This document shows, piece by piece, positions 31,880-40,704 of a stretch of 59,649 nt of DNA; the first letter of the stretch is position 1; each line of letters begins with the position of its first letter. The position numbers and the translations under genes were made by a program. Under the pieces are notes generated by a model. It saw nothing but the letters and a program-made list of their open reading frames with translations, ran no database searches and was not told the origin of the DNA. The DNA is from an uncultured Sphingomonas sp. (GTDB lineage: Bacteria > Pseudomonadota > Alphaproteobacteria > Sphingomonadales > Sphingomonadaceae): the NCBI GenBank assembly GCA_913777325.1, contig CAJYSA010000094.1, forward strand, positions 1 to 59,649, read 5' to 3'.

Positions 31880-34213
31880 TCATGCCCTTTTCGAGGCTGT
31901 TTCAGGTTCCGGTATCACGTGCACGGGCTTGGAGAGCGCCGTGCCGAAGTAGTAACCCTGCGCCTGGGGGCAGCCCTCCTCCGCGACCATCTTGTGCTGC
32001 GCCTCGGTTTCGACGCCTTCGGCGACGACCGGAAGATTCAATCCCTTGCCAAGACCGGCGATGGCGCGGACGATCGAGCGCGCCGCGTCGTCGTCGAGCA
32101 TGGCCGACACGAAGCTCTTGTCGATCTTGAGCTTGTCGAACGGGAAGTGCCGCAGGTTGCTGAGCGACGAATAGCCCGTCCCGAAATCGTCCATCGAAAT
32201 GCGCACGCCCATCGCCCGGATCTGGCGCAACGTCTGGAGCGTCAACTCGCGATCGCGCAGCAGCGCGGTTTCGGTGATTTCCAGCTCCAGCCGCGATGGC
32301 TCAAGCCCCGTGTCATGGAGGGCGAGGCGGACGGCCTCCGCCAGCGCAGGCACGCGCAACTGCACCGCCGAGACGTTCACCGCCACCGTGAGATGCGATG
32401 GCCAGGTGGCGGCTTCGGAGCAAGCGCGGCGCAATACCCATTCGCCGAGCGCCAGGATCGTGCCGGCCTCCTCTGCCACGGGGATGAAGATATCGGGCGG
32501 GACTTGACCACGTTCCGGGTGCCGCCAGCGCAGCAGCGCTTCGTAACCGGCGATCTGACCCGAGGCGGTAGACACCAGCGGCTGGTAGACGAGGGCGAGC
32601 TCCTCGCGGCAGACCGCATGGCGCAGTTCGTGCTCGAGGCTGCGGCGATCGCGTGCCGCGCGGTCCATTTCCTCGTCGAAGAAGGAGGCGGTGCCCCGCC
32701 CGCTATGCTTCGCCCGGTAAAGCGCGACGTCGGCGTTGTGGCGCAGGCTTTCGGGATCGGTCCCGTCGCGCGGGTAGGTCACGACGCCAAGGCTGCACCC
32801 GACCGCCATCGGATCGCGCGCCGGGCTCATCTCCTCCGTGAACTGGGCGATGATGCGCGAGGCGAGGCGACGCGCATCATCGGTCGACGAAATGTCACGT
32901 TGCAGGACGATGAACTCATCTCCGCCGACGCGTGCGACCAGATCCTGGGCGCGTACCGCCTTGTCAAGGATCGCGGCGACGCGTTCCAGCACCTCGTCCC
33001 CCGCAGCGTGGCCGAAGACGTCGTTCACGGCCTTGAAACGGTCGAGATCGACCGCCAGCAAGGCGAATTGCCCGCCGGACCGGACCGCCTCGCGCAGCGC
33101 GAGATCGAAGGCGGCGCGATTGACCAGTCCGGTGAGCGGATCGTGCGATGCCAGATGCTCAATGGCGCGCTGCGCGCGTGCCGCCTCGGTCAGATCCCGT
33201 ATGGCCAGGACCGTCGAGGCCTTTCCGCGATACTCGATGGTGCGCGAACTCAACTCGATCAGCTGATCCGGCACCGCCGTGCCGCGAACCTGGGCGTGCG
33301 AAACCTCGCTCTTTGCCGCAGCCGACAGGACCGGCTGATCGATGACGAACCATTCGATCGCCGATGTGCCGAGGATCGCGGCACGCTGCACACCGAGCAG
33401 GGTGCATGCCTGTTCGTTCACCTCGATCACCTTGCCGTCTCTGCTGATCAGCAATCCTTCGGAGGTCGCATTGGCGAACCCGCGCAGATCGGTGAGGAAT
33501 CGGTCAATCAACGACGCGGCGGCGGTGAGCGTGATGAGAAGCAGCGTGGCGGCGGCAATCCACGCCAGCAACCACGCATGGCCGGCGTTGGCGATCGCGG
33601 TGGCAGCTTCATGGTCCGACATCGTGGTGGCCGACATCGCGGTAAAGTGGATGACGATGGTGGCGACGACCAAGGCGATGGCGGGCAGGAAGATGCGCTT
33701 CAGCCCGTTGCACCGGGTGAATGCCGCGAACGCGCCGGTCAGCGCGATCCAGGCGAGCAGCGACGCGACGCTCAAGGATCGCGCGGACGTGCCGAGGATT
33801 TGCGGGCTGGTGACCGCCGCCATGCCGACGAGGTGCATGCCCGCGATGCCGAGCGTGGCGATGGCGCCCGACAGGCCGATCACAACCGGCTGTCGGCTGC
33901 GCGCCAGCCTCGCGAACGCGATCGCGAAGGCGCAGATCGCGACCGTCGCCGACATTGCGGTGAGCAGCCGACCGAAGCCCAGGCTGGTCGCGCTCTGAAA
34001 CGCGATCATCGAAATGAAATGCGTCGACCAGACGCCGCCGCCGGCCGTGATCGCCGCCGATGTTATCCATAGCGGGCGGCGCGCCGCGACGCACTCGCGG
34101 GCGCGTTGAAGCTGCAGGAACGTGGAGAGCGAGCTGACCGTGCAGACCAGCAGGGCAAGCACGACGATCGCTTGATCGTGGTGATGCAGTAAGCACGTTA
34201 TGGCTCGCGACAT
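31880..34213 (-). CDS. MHYT-PAS-GGDEF-EAL membrane protein (c-di-GMP turnover)
   Basis: From the ATG at 34213 the product has 777 residues. Residues about 10-245 hold seven hydrophobic helices with the MHYT repeats (STHFISMIAF, AGMHLVGMAA, VIHFTAMSATT), a domain proposed to bind a metal and sense a diatomic gas or redox state. A PAS domain follows (EGLLISRDGKVIEVNEQAC). The GGDEF domain has an intact RVGGDEF and an RxxD inhibitory site five residues before it (RAQD). The EAL domain is also complete (YEALLRWRHPERG, NVSAVQLR, ITETALL, MDDFGTGYSSL, AEGVETEAQ). Both synthesis and hydrolysis of c-di-GMP are therefore possible. GGGAGGGGG lies about ten bases before the start; the frame is open upstream of it. 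Confidence 0.93.
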   Translation of the reverse strand: MSRAITCLLHHHDQAIVVLALLVCTVSSLSTFLQLQRARECVAARRPLWITSAAITAGGGVWSTHFISMIAFQSATSLGFGRLLTAMSATVAICAFAIAFARLARSRQPVVIGLSGAIATLGIAGMHLVGMAAVTSPQILGTSARSLSVASLLAWIALTGAFAAFTRCNGLKRIFLPAIALVVATIVIHFTAMSATTMSDHEAATAIANAGHAWLLAWIAAATLLLITLTAAASLIDRFLTDLRGFANATSEGLLISRDGKVIEVNEQACTLLGVQRAAILGTSAIEWFVIDQPVLSAAAKSEVSHAQVRGTAVPDQLIELSSRTIEYRGKASTVLAIRDLTEAARAQRAIEHLASHDPLTGLVNRAAFDLALREAVRSGGQFALLAVDLDRFKAVNDVFGHAAGDEVLERVAAILDKAVRAQDLVARVGGDEFIVLQRDISSTDDARRLASRIIAQFTEEMSPARDPMAVGCSLGVVTYPRDGTDPESLRHNADVALYRAKHSGRGTASFFDEEMDRAARDRRSLEHELRHAVCREELALVYQPLVSTASGQIAGYEALLRWRHPERGQVPPDIFIPVAEEAGTILALGEWVLRRACSEAATWPSHLTVAVNVSAVQLRVPALAEAVRLALHDTGLEPSRLELEITETALLRDRELTLQTLRQIRAMGVRISMDDFGTGYSSLSNLRHFPFDKLKIDKSFVSAMLDDDAARSIVRAIAGLGKGLNLPVVAEGVETEAQHKMVAEEGCPQAQGYYFGTALSKPVHVIPEPETASKRA

Positions 34214-34582
34214 GTGCCCGGATCCCCCTCCCAGAAACAAACCGGCAACATGACTTTTGCCACTTTGTTGTTTAACAATCAGTAGCTTGTGGGCCTTGAT
34301 GCCAAGGGTTGACACGATCTACACCATGCTCGCCGGCACATGACGCCCGCGATGGTCGTACGCCCCTTGCGCGGAGGATCACGACGTCCGCGCGGGTCAT
34401 GAAGGTGGTCCAGAAACGGGTCGTGCCATGGCCGGCAGATGATCGTGGGGGCGGTTGCACCAAGTTAACGCGCGGGCGCGCGGTCGCCGCACTTCGACCA
34501 ACGTCTAATGGTTGGACCTGAATCGCGGCGGCGGGGGCATGCCGACCATGCGCCCGCCGCGGTGTTGATCGACCTTACGGCG
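34214..34582. other. Intergenic region between the signalling operon and cbtA; no gene seen
   Basis: No coding region is recognisable. Near the MHYT gene, 34255-34280 is AT-rich and contains the odd palindrome TTGTT-T-AACAA at 34268-34278, a candidate promoter or operator. A strong hairpin lies at 34526-34562 (annotated separately). The middle part (34320-34520) shows no structure I can support. Confidence 0.5.
34526..34562 (-). terminator. GC-rich hairpin behind cbtA
   Basis: The two arms pair at 14 of 16 positions (CGGCGGCGGGGGCATG against CATGCGCCCGCCGCGG) around a five-base loop. It begins 21 bp after the cbtA stop on the minus strand. No T-run follows, so it is called a terminator from position and stem strength only. 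Confidence 0.5.
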
Positions 34583-35302
34583 TCAGCGCGACTGCCGCGT
34601 CAAAAGCGAACGTTCGGACCAGCGACCGAACAGATCGGCGGCGACCAGCCAGAACAGCGCCTGCGTCGCCAGTGCGGCAAGGCGGAAGCGCCAGAGCAAG
34701 GTGGCGGGGAAGTCGGCGGGCACCTCGTCCACCGACGGCAGCAGCCACTGCACCACGAGGACGGTGCCCAGATAGACCACGATCGCGACCAGCAGTCGGT
34801 CGATCCCGGACAGACGCCGGGCGAGCCGTTGCTGCGTCCATGAAGCGCCGATCGCCGCGAGCGTCGATACGGCGATCATCGCGAAATACGCGGCGGTGCG
34901 CAGCCTGACCGTTTCGTGCAGCCCCACCGCCGGCGGGGTTGGGGGATATTTCACAGCCGGAATCAATGCGATAACCGCGAAGGCCGCCAGTCCGAGTGCG
35001 AGCGCCAGACCGCGCGGCCCGATCCGCGCAACCCGCCCGTACATCCCGGCAAACACGATCGCCAACAGACCGCCCATCGCGGTGCCGTATAGCGCCATCG
35101 CGGTGAACAGTCCCCAGGTGCGCTGCGTAGCCCGGCTGACCAGTTCGTCGCCGATCGCGCCAGCATGCGCGGCGTGGCGTGCCTCCAGCGCGATCGCGGC
35201 GTCGATCTGCGGCTCGGCGACCAGCCAAGCGAAGGTGGCGGCGACGAACGCGCCGACGAAACCTGCGAACAGGCCGCGCCACAGGAGCGCTCTCATCATC
35301 AT
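34583..35302 (-). CDS. cbtA: Cobalt uptake membrane protein CbtA
   Basis: A 239-residue integral membrane protein with five to six hydrophobic helices (first at LLWRGLFAGFVGAFVAATFAW; others around residues 65-90, 105-125, 145-165 and 170-190). The N-terminal RGLFAGFVGAFVAATFAW and the central WGLFTAMALYGTAMGGLLA are typical of CbtA, a predicted cobalt transporter subunit known from B12-riboswitch regulons of proteobacteria. Three in-frame ATGs stand at the start (MMM); the first at 35302 is taken, 11 bp after the cbtB stop. It works with CbtB to bring cobalt for the cobalamin pathway encoded downstream. Confidence 0.9.
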   Translation of the reverse strand: MMMRALLWRGLFAGFVGAFVAATFAWLVAEPQIDAAIALEARHAAHAGAIGDELVSRATQRTWGLFTAMALYGTAMGGLLAIVFAGMYGRVARIGPRGLALALGLAAFAVIALIPAVKYPPTPPAVGLHETVRLRTAAYFAMIAVSTLAAIGASWTQQRLARRLSGIDRLLVAIVVYLGTVLVVQWLLPSVDEVPADFPATLLWRFRLAALATQALFWLVAADLFGRWSERSLLTRQSR

Positions 35303-35313
35303 GTGCGCGGCCC

Positions 35314-35535
35314 TTAGTGGCAGGGAAAGCCGAGCAGGTGCCGCCCGTCGTGGACATATTCGTGGACGTACATGCCGTCGAACAGCGCGAATGCGCCCTG
35401 TTCGGTGCTGACGAAATACAGCAGGATCAGCGCCACGATCGTGGCGAAGACCGCCCAGGGCGCAATGTCGGCGAGCGGGATGGACGGCGCAGCGCCGACG
35501 GGGGCGAACGTATCGTCGAAAGCGGTGGTGGTCAT
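35314..35535 (-). CDS. cbtB: Cobalt uptake small subunit CbtB
   Basis: A 73-residue protein with a single transmembrane helix (about residues 22-42, WAVFATIVALILLYFV) and a C-terminal metal-binding tail with HEYVHDGRHLLGFPCH, the diagnostic CbtB pattern of four His and one Cys. The ATG at 35535 is preceded by CAGGAG at seven bases. The frame is open further upstream, but that portion would overlap the riboswitch and is rejected. A cobalamin riboswitch lies directly upstream, so cbtBA should be repressed by adenosylcobalamin. Confidence 0.93.
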   Translation of the reverse strand: MTTTAFDDTFAPVGAAPSIPLADIAPWAVFATIVALILLYFVSTEQGAFALFDGMYVHEYVHDGRHLLGFPCH

Positions 35536-35584
35536 CGGTGGTGCTCCTGCCGGGAAAGCGCGCCCGGTTCGGGTTTTGTGACGA

Positions 35585-35715
35585 AGTGGGCGGGGTCTGA
35601 CTCTCGACAGCATCGCTGCTGGCGATCACAGTGGCGCGACCGCGCCGGAATCTCACCGGCTTCCCGCCCGGCTCGACCGTCGTTGTGGCGGCTGGGCATC
35701 GGGGCGTCAACCGAT
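35585..35715 (-). promoter_or_regulatory. Cobalamin riboswitch controlling cbtB-cbtA
   Basis: Read on the minus strand, the leader contains GGGAAGCCGGTGAGATTCCG followed by GGCGCGGTCGCGCCACTGTG and then GAGAGTCAGACCC, the conserved core of the cobalamin riboswitch (the GGGAA.CCGGTG..A.TCCGG stem-loop and the B12-box GCCACTGT). It lies 50 bp before the cbtB start and extends to within 16 bp of the divergent start at 35731. The compact form is typical of leaders of cbtAB in alphaproteobacteria. Confidence 0.88.
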
Positions 35716-35730
35716 CAGGAGCCCGATGCG

Positions 35731-36300
35731 ATGCCAACCCGTCTCGTCCTGCTGTGCGCTGGCGCCACGGCAGCGGTCCGCGAGGGGCGCTTCGGCACCG
35801 AGCGGGACGCGCTGGATGCGGGCGGGCGCGCGAAGGTATGCGCCTTTGCCTTGCCCGGCCCGCCCCCGGCGCGGTGCGTCGTCAGTCCGGCGGCGGCGGC
35901 GCGCGAAACCGCCACGTTGCTGGGGGTGGAGGCGGAGGTGGACGCGGCGTTGCGCGATCGCGATCATGGCGCATGGGCCGGCAAGTCATTGAGCGCGATC
36001 GATCCCGTGGCACTGAGCGGCTGGCTGGCGGCACCAGAAGCGGCGGTGGCGGGCGGTGAGAGCATGGACGCGGTGGGCGACCGTGTCGCGGCGTGGCTCG
36101 GCGCGCTGGAGGAGGGGCGGCTGTTGGCGATTACGCATGCGGCGGTGCTGCGCGCGGCGGTCGCGCGGGTGTTGGGTGTGCCGGCGGTTGCGACCGCCGC
36201 CATCGACATCGCGCCGCTGACGATGCTGATTCTCTCGCGACATGATCGCTGGCGGATCAAGGAGTTACGGAGCGGCGGCGCAGCAGATACGTATCCATGA
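35731..36300 (+). CDS. Histidine phosphatase-like protein with an altered catalytic motif (CobC-like position)
   Basis: A 189-residue protein of the histidine phosphatase (phosphoglycerate mutase-like) fold. The usual N-terminal RHG is replaced by LVLLCAGATA, so both the catalytic His and the preceding Arg are missing. The second catalytic element is kept (LAITHAAVLRAAVARVLG), as is an Arg in CVVSPAAAARETATLLG. In B12 loci such proteins are usually alpha-ribazole phosphatase (CobC); here catalysis by the classical mechanism should be impossible. The ATG at 35731 has AGGAG nine bases upstream. It is divergent from the cbt riboswitch and its last 44 bases overlap the 3' end of cobF on the other strand. 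Confidence 0.78.
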   Translation: MPTRLVLLCAGATAAVREGRFGTERDALDAGGRAKVCAFALPGPPPARCVVSPAAAARETATLLGVEAEVDAALRDRDHGAWAGKSLSAIDPVALSGWLAAPEAAVAGGESMDAVGDRVAAWLGALEEGRLLAITHAAVLRAAVARVLGVPAVATAAIDIAPLTMLILSRHDRWRIKELRSGGAADTYP

Positions 36301-37036
36301 TCCAGCCGTGTTCGGCGCGCAACGCTGCGCGACGGTCGCGGATCAGGGGCCCGGCGGTGGACAGCGGCCCGGCCACGAGCGCCTGTTGCGGCATGCCGAG
36401 ATAGGCGCCCCACCAGATCTCCATGCCGGAATTATCCAGCGTTTCGAACGCGCAACCGGCGTCGAGCATCACCGCCAGCGTCTCTGTCACCGGCGGCCAG
36501 CCGTAATCGCGCAGTCGGCGCCCGGTGGTGATCGTCACCGCCGCGCCAAGCAGGTTGAGCGGGATGGCGTGCGCGGCCGTAAGTGCCTGAAGACTGGTGA
36601 TTCCGGGTGTGACGGTGACGCTGAGCGCCAGCCCGTCGTGGCGGAGGCGATCGGCGATGCGCAATGTGCTGTCGTAGAGCGAGGGGTCGCCCCAGACCAG
36701 CAGCGCGAGGCGCCCGCCGTGCGGCAGGTGCGTCGCGATCGCGGCGGCCCAGGCGCAAGAAATCGCGTTGTGCCAGTCGTTTACTGCATCGAGATAGGGG
36801 GTGTCGGTGGCGCGGTTCGGCAGGTCGAACTCGGCGACCCGCGTCGGGGCACCGTGCAGCACTTGCGCGCAGATCGTGCGGCGGAGATCGAGCAAATCAC
36901 TGGTTTCGCTGCGTTTCCGTGGGAGAAGGATGAGGTCGGCGCCGCGCATCGCTTGTTCGGCGGCGCGGGTGAGATGATCCGGGTTGCCGGTGCCGATGCC
37001 GATAAGATGCAAGTCGATCAATGGCTTGTCCGGCAT
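36257..37036 (-). CDS. cobF: Precorrin-6A synthase (deacetylating) CobF
   Basis: A 259-residue SAM-dependent methyltransferase of the tetrapyrrole methylase fold. HLIGIGTGNPDHLTRAAE is the N-terminal SAM-site motif; ADLILLPRKRSETSDLLDLR, LVWGDPSLYDSTLRI and TVTPGITSLQALTAAHAIPL are distinctive for CobF. It methylates C-1 with release of acetate, the step specific to the aerobic pathway. It starts 2 bp after the cobB stop and is the last gene of the cob set. Its 3' end overlaps the phosphatase-like gene on the other strand by 44 bases. Confidence 0.95.
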   Translation of the reverse strand: MPDKPLIDLHLIGIGTGNPDHLTRAAEQAMRGADLILLPRKRSETSDLLDLRRTICAQVLHGAPTRVAEFDLPNRATDTPYLDAVNDWHNAISCAWAAAIATHLPHGGRLALLVWGDPSLYDSTLRIADRLRHDGLALSVTVTPGITSLQALTAAHAIPLNLLGAAVTITTGRRLRDYGWPPVTETLAVMLDAGCAFETLDNSGMEIWWGAYLGMPQQALVAGPLSTAGPLIRDRRAALRAEHGWIMDTYLLRRRSVTP

Positions 37037-37038
37037 CG

Positions 37039-38352
37039 TCAGGCCGCGGCGATCAGGTGGAAGAAGGTGCCGGACACGCGCCCGCGATGTGATCCGGCAT
37101 CCGCCACCGTCGCGTCATCGGCATCGGTGACCGCCGCCAGTGCCGCATCAGGCTGCTCCAGGATCGTGGCATAGCGGAATTCATGGCCGACAAAACACGC
37201 CGGTGCCGCCCAAACGCCGATCGGCGCGGCAAGCGTCGCGCGCCGGTAACCAAGATGCATGCGTCGCTGCGCATGGCTGGTGACGAGCCCCAGCAGCCCC
37301 GCCATCGCATGGCGAACGCCATGCTGATCGATGAGCGCCTGGCCGAGCGCCATATAGCCCCCGCACTCGCCATGCACCGCGCCGCCGGCGGCGACATGCG
37401 CGTGGAGCGCGGCGCGGAAGCGACCGGCGGCGGCGAGGGGGCCGGCGTGCAGCTCCGGATAGCCGCCCGGCAGCCACACCAGATCGGCATCGGGCGAGGG
37501 CGGTTCGTCGGCGAGCGGGGAGAAGGGCAGGATCTGCGCCCCCGCCGCGCGCCACCCGTCGAGCAGGTGCGGATAGACGAAGGAGAAGGCGGCGTCCTGC
37601 GCCAGCGCGATCCGCTGCGCCGGGGGAATGACGCGGCGGGGGGACGCGGCGGGCCGCGCTACCGCTTCCGCCGCCGCGCGCAACGCCGCCAGATCGACCT
37701 GTGCGGCCAGCATGGCGGCATAATCGGCGATGCGCGCGTCGAGATCGGGATGTTCGATCGACTGCACCAGCCCGAGATGGCGTTCGGGCAAGCGCAGATC
37801 GGCGCGACGCGGCAGGCAGCCGAAGACTGGGATGCCGACCTGCTCCATGCCCGCGCGTGCCAGCCGTTCGTGGCGCGGACTGGCGACGCGGTTGAGGATC
37901 ACGCCGGCGATGCGGACAGCGGGGGCGAAGCGCGCGAACCCCAGCGCGGTCGCCGCCGCCGACTGTGCCTGGCCGGACACGTCCAGCACCAGCACCACCG
38001 GCCAGCCCATCCGCGCCGCGACGTCGGCACTGGCGCCATTACCGCTGGCGCCGCGCCGCGCGACGCCGTCGAACAGCCCCATGGAACCCTCCGCCAGCAC
38101 CAGCGCGGCATCGTCGCCATGCGTGACCAAGGCATCCAGCAGCGCGTCGGGCATCGCCCAACTGTCCAGGTTGAACGATGGCCGCCCGCTGGCAGCACGG
38201 TGGAAGGCGGGATCGATATAGTCGGGGCCGCTCTTGAACGGCTGCACCGTGACGCCGGCGTCGCGGAAGGCGCGGAGCAGCCCGAGCATCACCGTCGTCT
38301 TGCCGGTGCCCGAGGCGGGGGCGGCGATCATCAGGCCCGGCGTCGCGATCAT
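37039..38352 (-). CDS. cobB: Hydrogenobyrinate a,c-diamide synthase CobB
   Basis: A 437-residue ATP-dependent amidotransferase. The P-loop [10 protein letters not shown] is at residues 11-20, followed by [13 protein letters not shown] and NLDSWAM. The C-terminal class I glutaminase domain has [11 protein letters not shown] and the nucleophile Cys in [11 protein letters not shown] near residue 330. It amidates side chains a and c of hydrogenobyrinate with glutamine. ATG 38352 overlaps the cobM stop (ATGA). The same frame is open a further 360 codons upstream inside cobM and cobE, but that part is proline/arginine-rich noise. Confidence 0.95.
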   Translation of the reverse strand: MIATPGLMIAAPASGTGKTTVMLGLLRAFRDAGVTVQPFKSGPDYIDPAFHRAASGRPSFNLDSWAMPDALLDALVTHGDDAALVLAEGSMGLFDGVARRGASGNGASADVAARMGWPVVLVLDVSGQAQSAAATALGFARFAPAVRIAGVILNRVASPRHERLARAGMEQVGIPVFGCLPRRADLRLPERHLGLVQSIEHPDLDARIADYAAMLAAQVDLAALRAAAEAVARPAASPRRVIPPAQRIALAQDAAFSFVYPHLLDGWRAAGAQILPFSPLADEPPSPDADLVWLPGGYPELHAGPLAAAGRFRAALHAHVAAGGAVHGECGGYMALGQALIDQHGVRHAMAGLLGLVTSHAQRRMHLGYRRATLAAPIGVWAAPACFVGHEFRYATILEQPDAALAAVTDADDATVADAGSHRGRVSGTFFHLIAAA

Positions 38353-39137
38353 GCCGCGTCGCCACCGGCGAAGCGCGAACCGACCGACTGTGGGCGGAAG
38401 CGCCGATCGTAGCCGGAGGCGTACAGGCTGCTGTCGCCGAAGTCGGTGGCGGCCAGCACCCGACCGACGAGGATCAGCGCGGTTCGCTCCGGTCCGTCCG
38501 CCGCGGCGGCGACGATGGTGGCGAGCGTCGCGCGCACCACGCGCTCGTCGGGCCAGCTCGCGCGCCAGACGATCGCGACCGGGCAGTCCGCACCATGCGT
38601 GGGGAGCAGCGCGTCGACGATCGCGGCGAGGCGATGGATCGACAGATGGATGGCGAGCGTCGCGCCGGTGGCGGCGAACGCGGCCAGCGTCTCGGCGGGG
38701 GGCATCGCGCTGGCACGGCCCGGCGTGCGGGTGAGCACCAGCGACTGCGCGATGCCCGGCAGGGTCAGCTCCGCCTCCAGCGTCGCGGCGGCGGCGGCGA
38801 ACGCCGGCACGCCGGGGGTGATGGAGACGGGAATGCGCAGCGCGCGCAGCCGACGAAGCTGCTCGCCCATCGCCGACCAGACCGACAGGTCGCCGGAATG
38901 TAGCCGCGCGACGTCGTGCCCCGCCGCATGGGCCGCGACGATCTCCGCGACGATCTGATCCAGTGACAGCGGCGCGGTGTTGACGATCCGCGCGCCCGGC
39001 GGGCAGTGATCGAGCAGGGCGGCGGGAACCAGCGAACCGGCGTAGAGGCATACCGGCGCGGCGGCGATCAGGTCGCGCCCCCGCAACGTGATGAGGTCGG
39101 CGGCACCGGGGCCGGCACCGATGAAATGGACGGTCAT
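38349..39137 (-). CDS. cobM: Precorrin-4 C11-methyltransferase CobM
   Basis: A 262-residue tetrapyrrole methylase. [18 protein letters not shown] is the N-terminal SAM motif; [28 protein letters not shown] and [14 protein letters not shown] are the CobM/CbiF family motifs. It methylates C-11 of precorrin-4. Both ends overlap neighbours by ATGA (cobE upstream, cobB downstream), indicating translational coupling. Confidence 0.95.
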   Translation of the reverse strand: MTVHFIGAGPGAADLITLRGRDLIAAAPVCLYAGSLVPAALLDHCPPGARIVNTAPLSLDQIVAEIVAAHAAGHDVARLHSGDLSVWSAMGEQLRRLRALRIPVSITPGVPAFAAAAATLEAELTLPGIAQSLVLTRTPGRASAMPPAETLAAFAATGATLAIHLSIHRLAAIVDALLPTHGADCPVAIVWRASWPDERVVRATLATIVAAAADGPERTALILVGRVLAATDFGDSSLYASGYDRRFRPQSVGSRFAGGDAA

Positions 39138-39520
39138 GATCGTGGCTCCGGTGCGGGCAGGCTGGTGGCGATGGCACAGGTCGCCATCCGGTCGGGCGCG
39201 ATGCGGCGGGGGACGAGCAGTCGCGCGCCGGGACCGGCGGCGGCGAGCGCGGCGGCCTCCGCCACGCTGCCGGTGCCGCGCGCGGCTTGGGCGGCGGGGG
39301 AGTGCGTGACGGTTTGGGGCGCGGCGAGCGCGTCGGCGGCGATCGCGACCAGCGGCAGGGCGAGCGTCTCGGCCAAGGCGGCGACGCGCGGGGCATGGTC
39401 GATTGCCGCCGCCAGCATGTCCGGGGCGGCACCGGTCGCGGTCAGCGCGTCGCGCAACGACGTCGCGGTGGCGCCCGCGCGCATGCCGAAGCCGGCGACG
39501 ATCACAGCGTGACGCTCCAT
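39134..39520 (-). CDS. cobE: Cobalamin biosynthesis protein CobE
   Basis: A 128-residue protein like the C-terminal half of CbiG. The N-terminal [20 protein letters not shown] and the central [20 protein letters not shown] and [16 protein letters not shown] are CobE/CbiG_C patterns. CobE is needed for the aerobic pathway in Pseudomonas denitrificans but its exact reaction is not settled. The ATG at 39520 lies 19 bp inside the 3' end of cobL, and its stop overlaps the cobM start (ATGA). Confidence 0.88.
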   Translation of the reverse strand: MERHAVIVAGFGMRAGATATSLRDALTATGAAPDMLAAAIDHAPRVAALAETLALPLVAIAADALAAPQTVTHSPAAQAARGTGSVAEAAALAAAGPGARLLVPRRIAPDRMATCAIATSLPAPEPRS

Positions 39521-40704
39521 TGCACCAGCGGATAGGCGGCGCGCCAGCCGCGCCGCGAGCCGATCGGTGCGGCCTCCGACAACTCGATCCGCAGCAGATG
39601 CCCGCCCCGGGCGGCGTGGCAGCGGGCGAGCAGCGCCTCCGATTCGAGCGTCACCGCGTTGGCGACCAGCCGGGTTCCCGGCGGCAGCCGCGCGAACAGC
39701 GTGTCGAGCAGCGCATTGGACAGCCCGCCGCCGATGAACACCGCGTCGGGCGGCGGCCGATCGGCGAGCATCGACAGCGCGTCGCCCTGAACGATGGTGA
39801 GGCGATCGATGCCCAGCGTGTCGGCGTTGCGTCGGATACGCGCGGCGCGCACCGCGTCCCGCTCGAACGCGATCGCGCTCGTCGTCGCGTGGGCGAGCAA
39901 CCATTCGATCGTGATCGAGCCCGACCCCGCGCCGATATCCCACAGCGTCTCACCCGCGAGCGGCGCCAGCGCGGAGAGCGTGAGCGCGCGCGCGGGACGC
40001 TTGGTGAGTTGGCCATCGTGCGCGAACCAGTCGTCCGCCACGCCGCTGGCCCGCGACAGCACGCGTCCATCGCCCGCAATCTCGACCGCCAGCGCGACCG
40101 GATGCGCAATATCGTCGAACGGCAGCGCGGCGGCCACCGCGGAGCGGATGCGCTCGCGCCCGCCGCCCAGCGCCTCCAATATTGTCAGCCGCGAGGCGCC
40201 GAACCCCTGTTCGTCGAGGTAACGGGCGGTGGCCACCACCGCCGCGCCGTCCCGCAGCAGCACGATCGCGCGGGTGCCGGGCGCCAGATGCGGGCGCAGC
40301 CGCGTCAAGGGCGCGGCGTGCAGCCCGAGGCACAGCGTCTCCTCGATCCGCCAGCCGAGCCGCGCGGCGGCGTGCGCGAAGGTGGACGGGGCCGGGTGCG
40401 CGACCCATTCGTCCGGCTGGAGATGCCGCGCCAGCGTGCCCCCCGCACCGAACCAGAACGGGTCGCCCGAGGCGAGCATCACCACCGGCGTGCCGCGCCG
40501 TTCGAGCAGGTGCGCGACGCCCGCCTCGAAGGGCACCGGCCAGGCTTGCGTTTCGCCGGCCAGCGCAGGGAGCAGCGCGAGCTGTCGCGGCGCGCCGACG
40601 ATCAGCGTGGCGTTGGCGAGCGCGGCTTGGCTTACGGGCGGCAGCGCGGCAAAGCCGTCCTCCCCGATCCCCACGATCGTCAGCCACGGAGTGCGATCAG
40701 CCAT
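39502..40704 (-). CDS. cobL: Precorrin-6B C5,15-methyltransferase (decarboxylating) CobL
   Basis: A 400-residue fusion of the CbiE and CbiT functions. Residues about 1-200 are a tetrapyrrole methylase ([35 protein letters not shown]); residues about 215-400 are a class I SAM methyltransferase ([34 protein letters not shown]). It methylates C-5 and C-15 and decarboxylates the C-12 acetate. AGGAGC precedes the ATG by seven bases. The ATG at 40704-40702 shares two bases with the ATG of the divergent cobK; there is no intergenic space between them. Confidence 0.95.
   Translation of the reverse strand: MADRTPWLTIVGIGEDGFAALPPVSQAALANATLIVGAPRQLALLPALAGETQAWPVPFEAGVAHLLERRGTPVVMLASGDPFWFGAGGTLARHLQPDEWVAHPAPSTFAHAAARLGWRIEETLCLGLHAAPLTRLRPHLAPGTRAIVLLRDGAAVVATARYLDEQGFGASRLTILEALGGGRERIRSAVAAALPFDDIAHPVALAVEIAGDGRVLSRASGVADDWFAHDGQLTKRPARALTLSALAPLAGETLWDIGAGSGSITIEWLLAHATTSAIAFERDAVRAARIRRNADTLGIDRLTIVQGDALSMLADRPPPDAVFIGGGLSNALLDTLFARLPPGTRLVANAVTLESEALLARCHAARGGHLLRIELSEAAPIGSRRGWRAAYPLVQWSVTL

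Noticed and set aside
31919-34072. A 717-codon open frame on plus, antisense to the MHYT-GGDEF-EAL gene
   Set aside because: Arg-rich translation without motifs; the minus strand carries complete catalytic motifs.
38353-39432. An N-terminal extension of CobB by about 360 residues
   Set aside because: That part of the frame overlaps cobM and cobE and encodes Arg/Pro/Ala-rich noise; the P-loop follows directly after ATG 38352, which overlaps the cobM stop.
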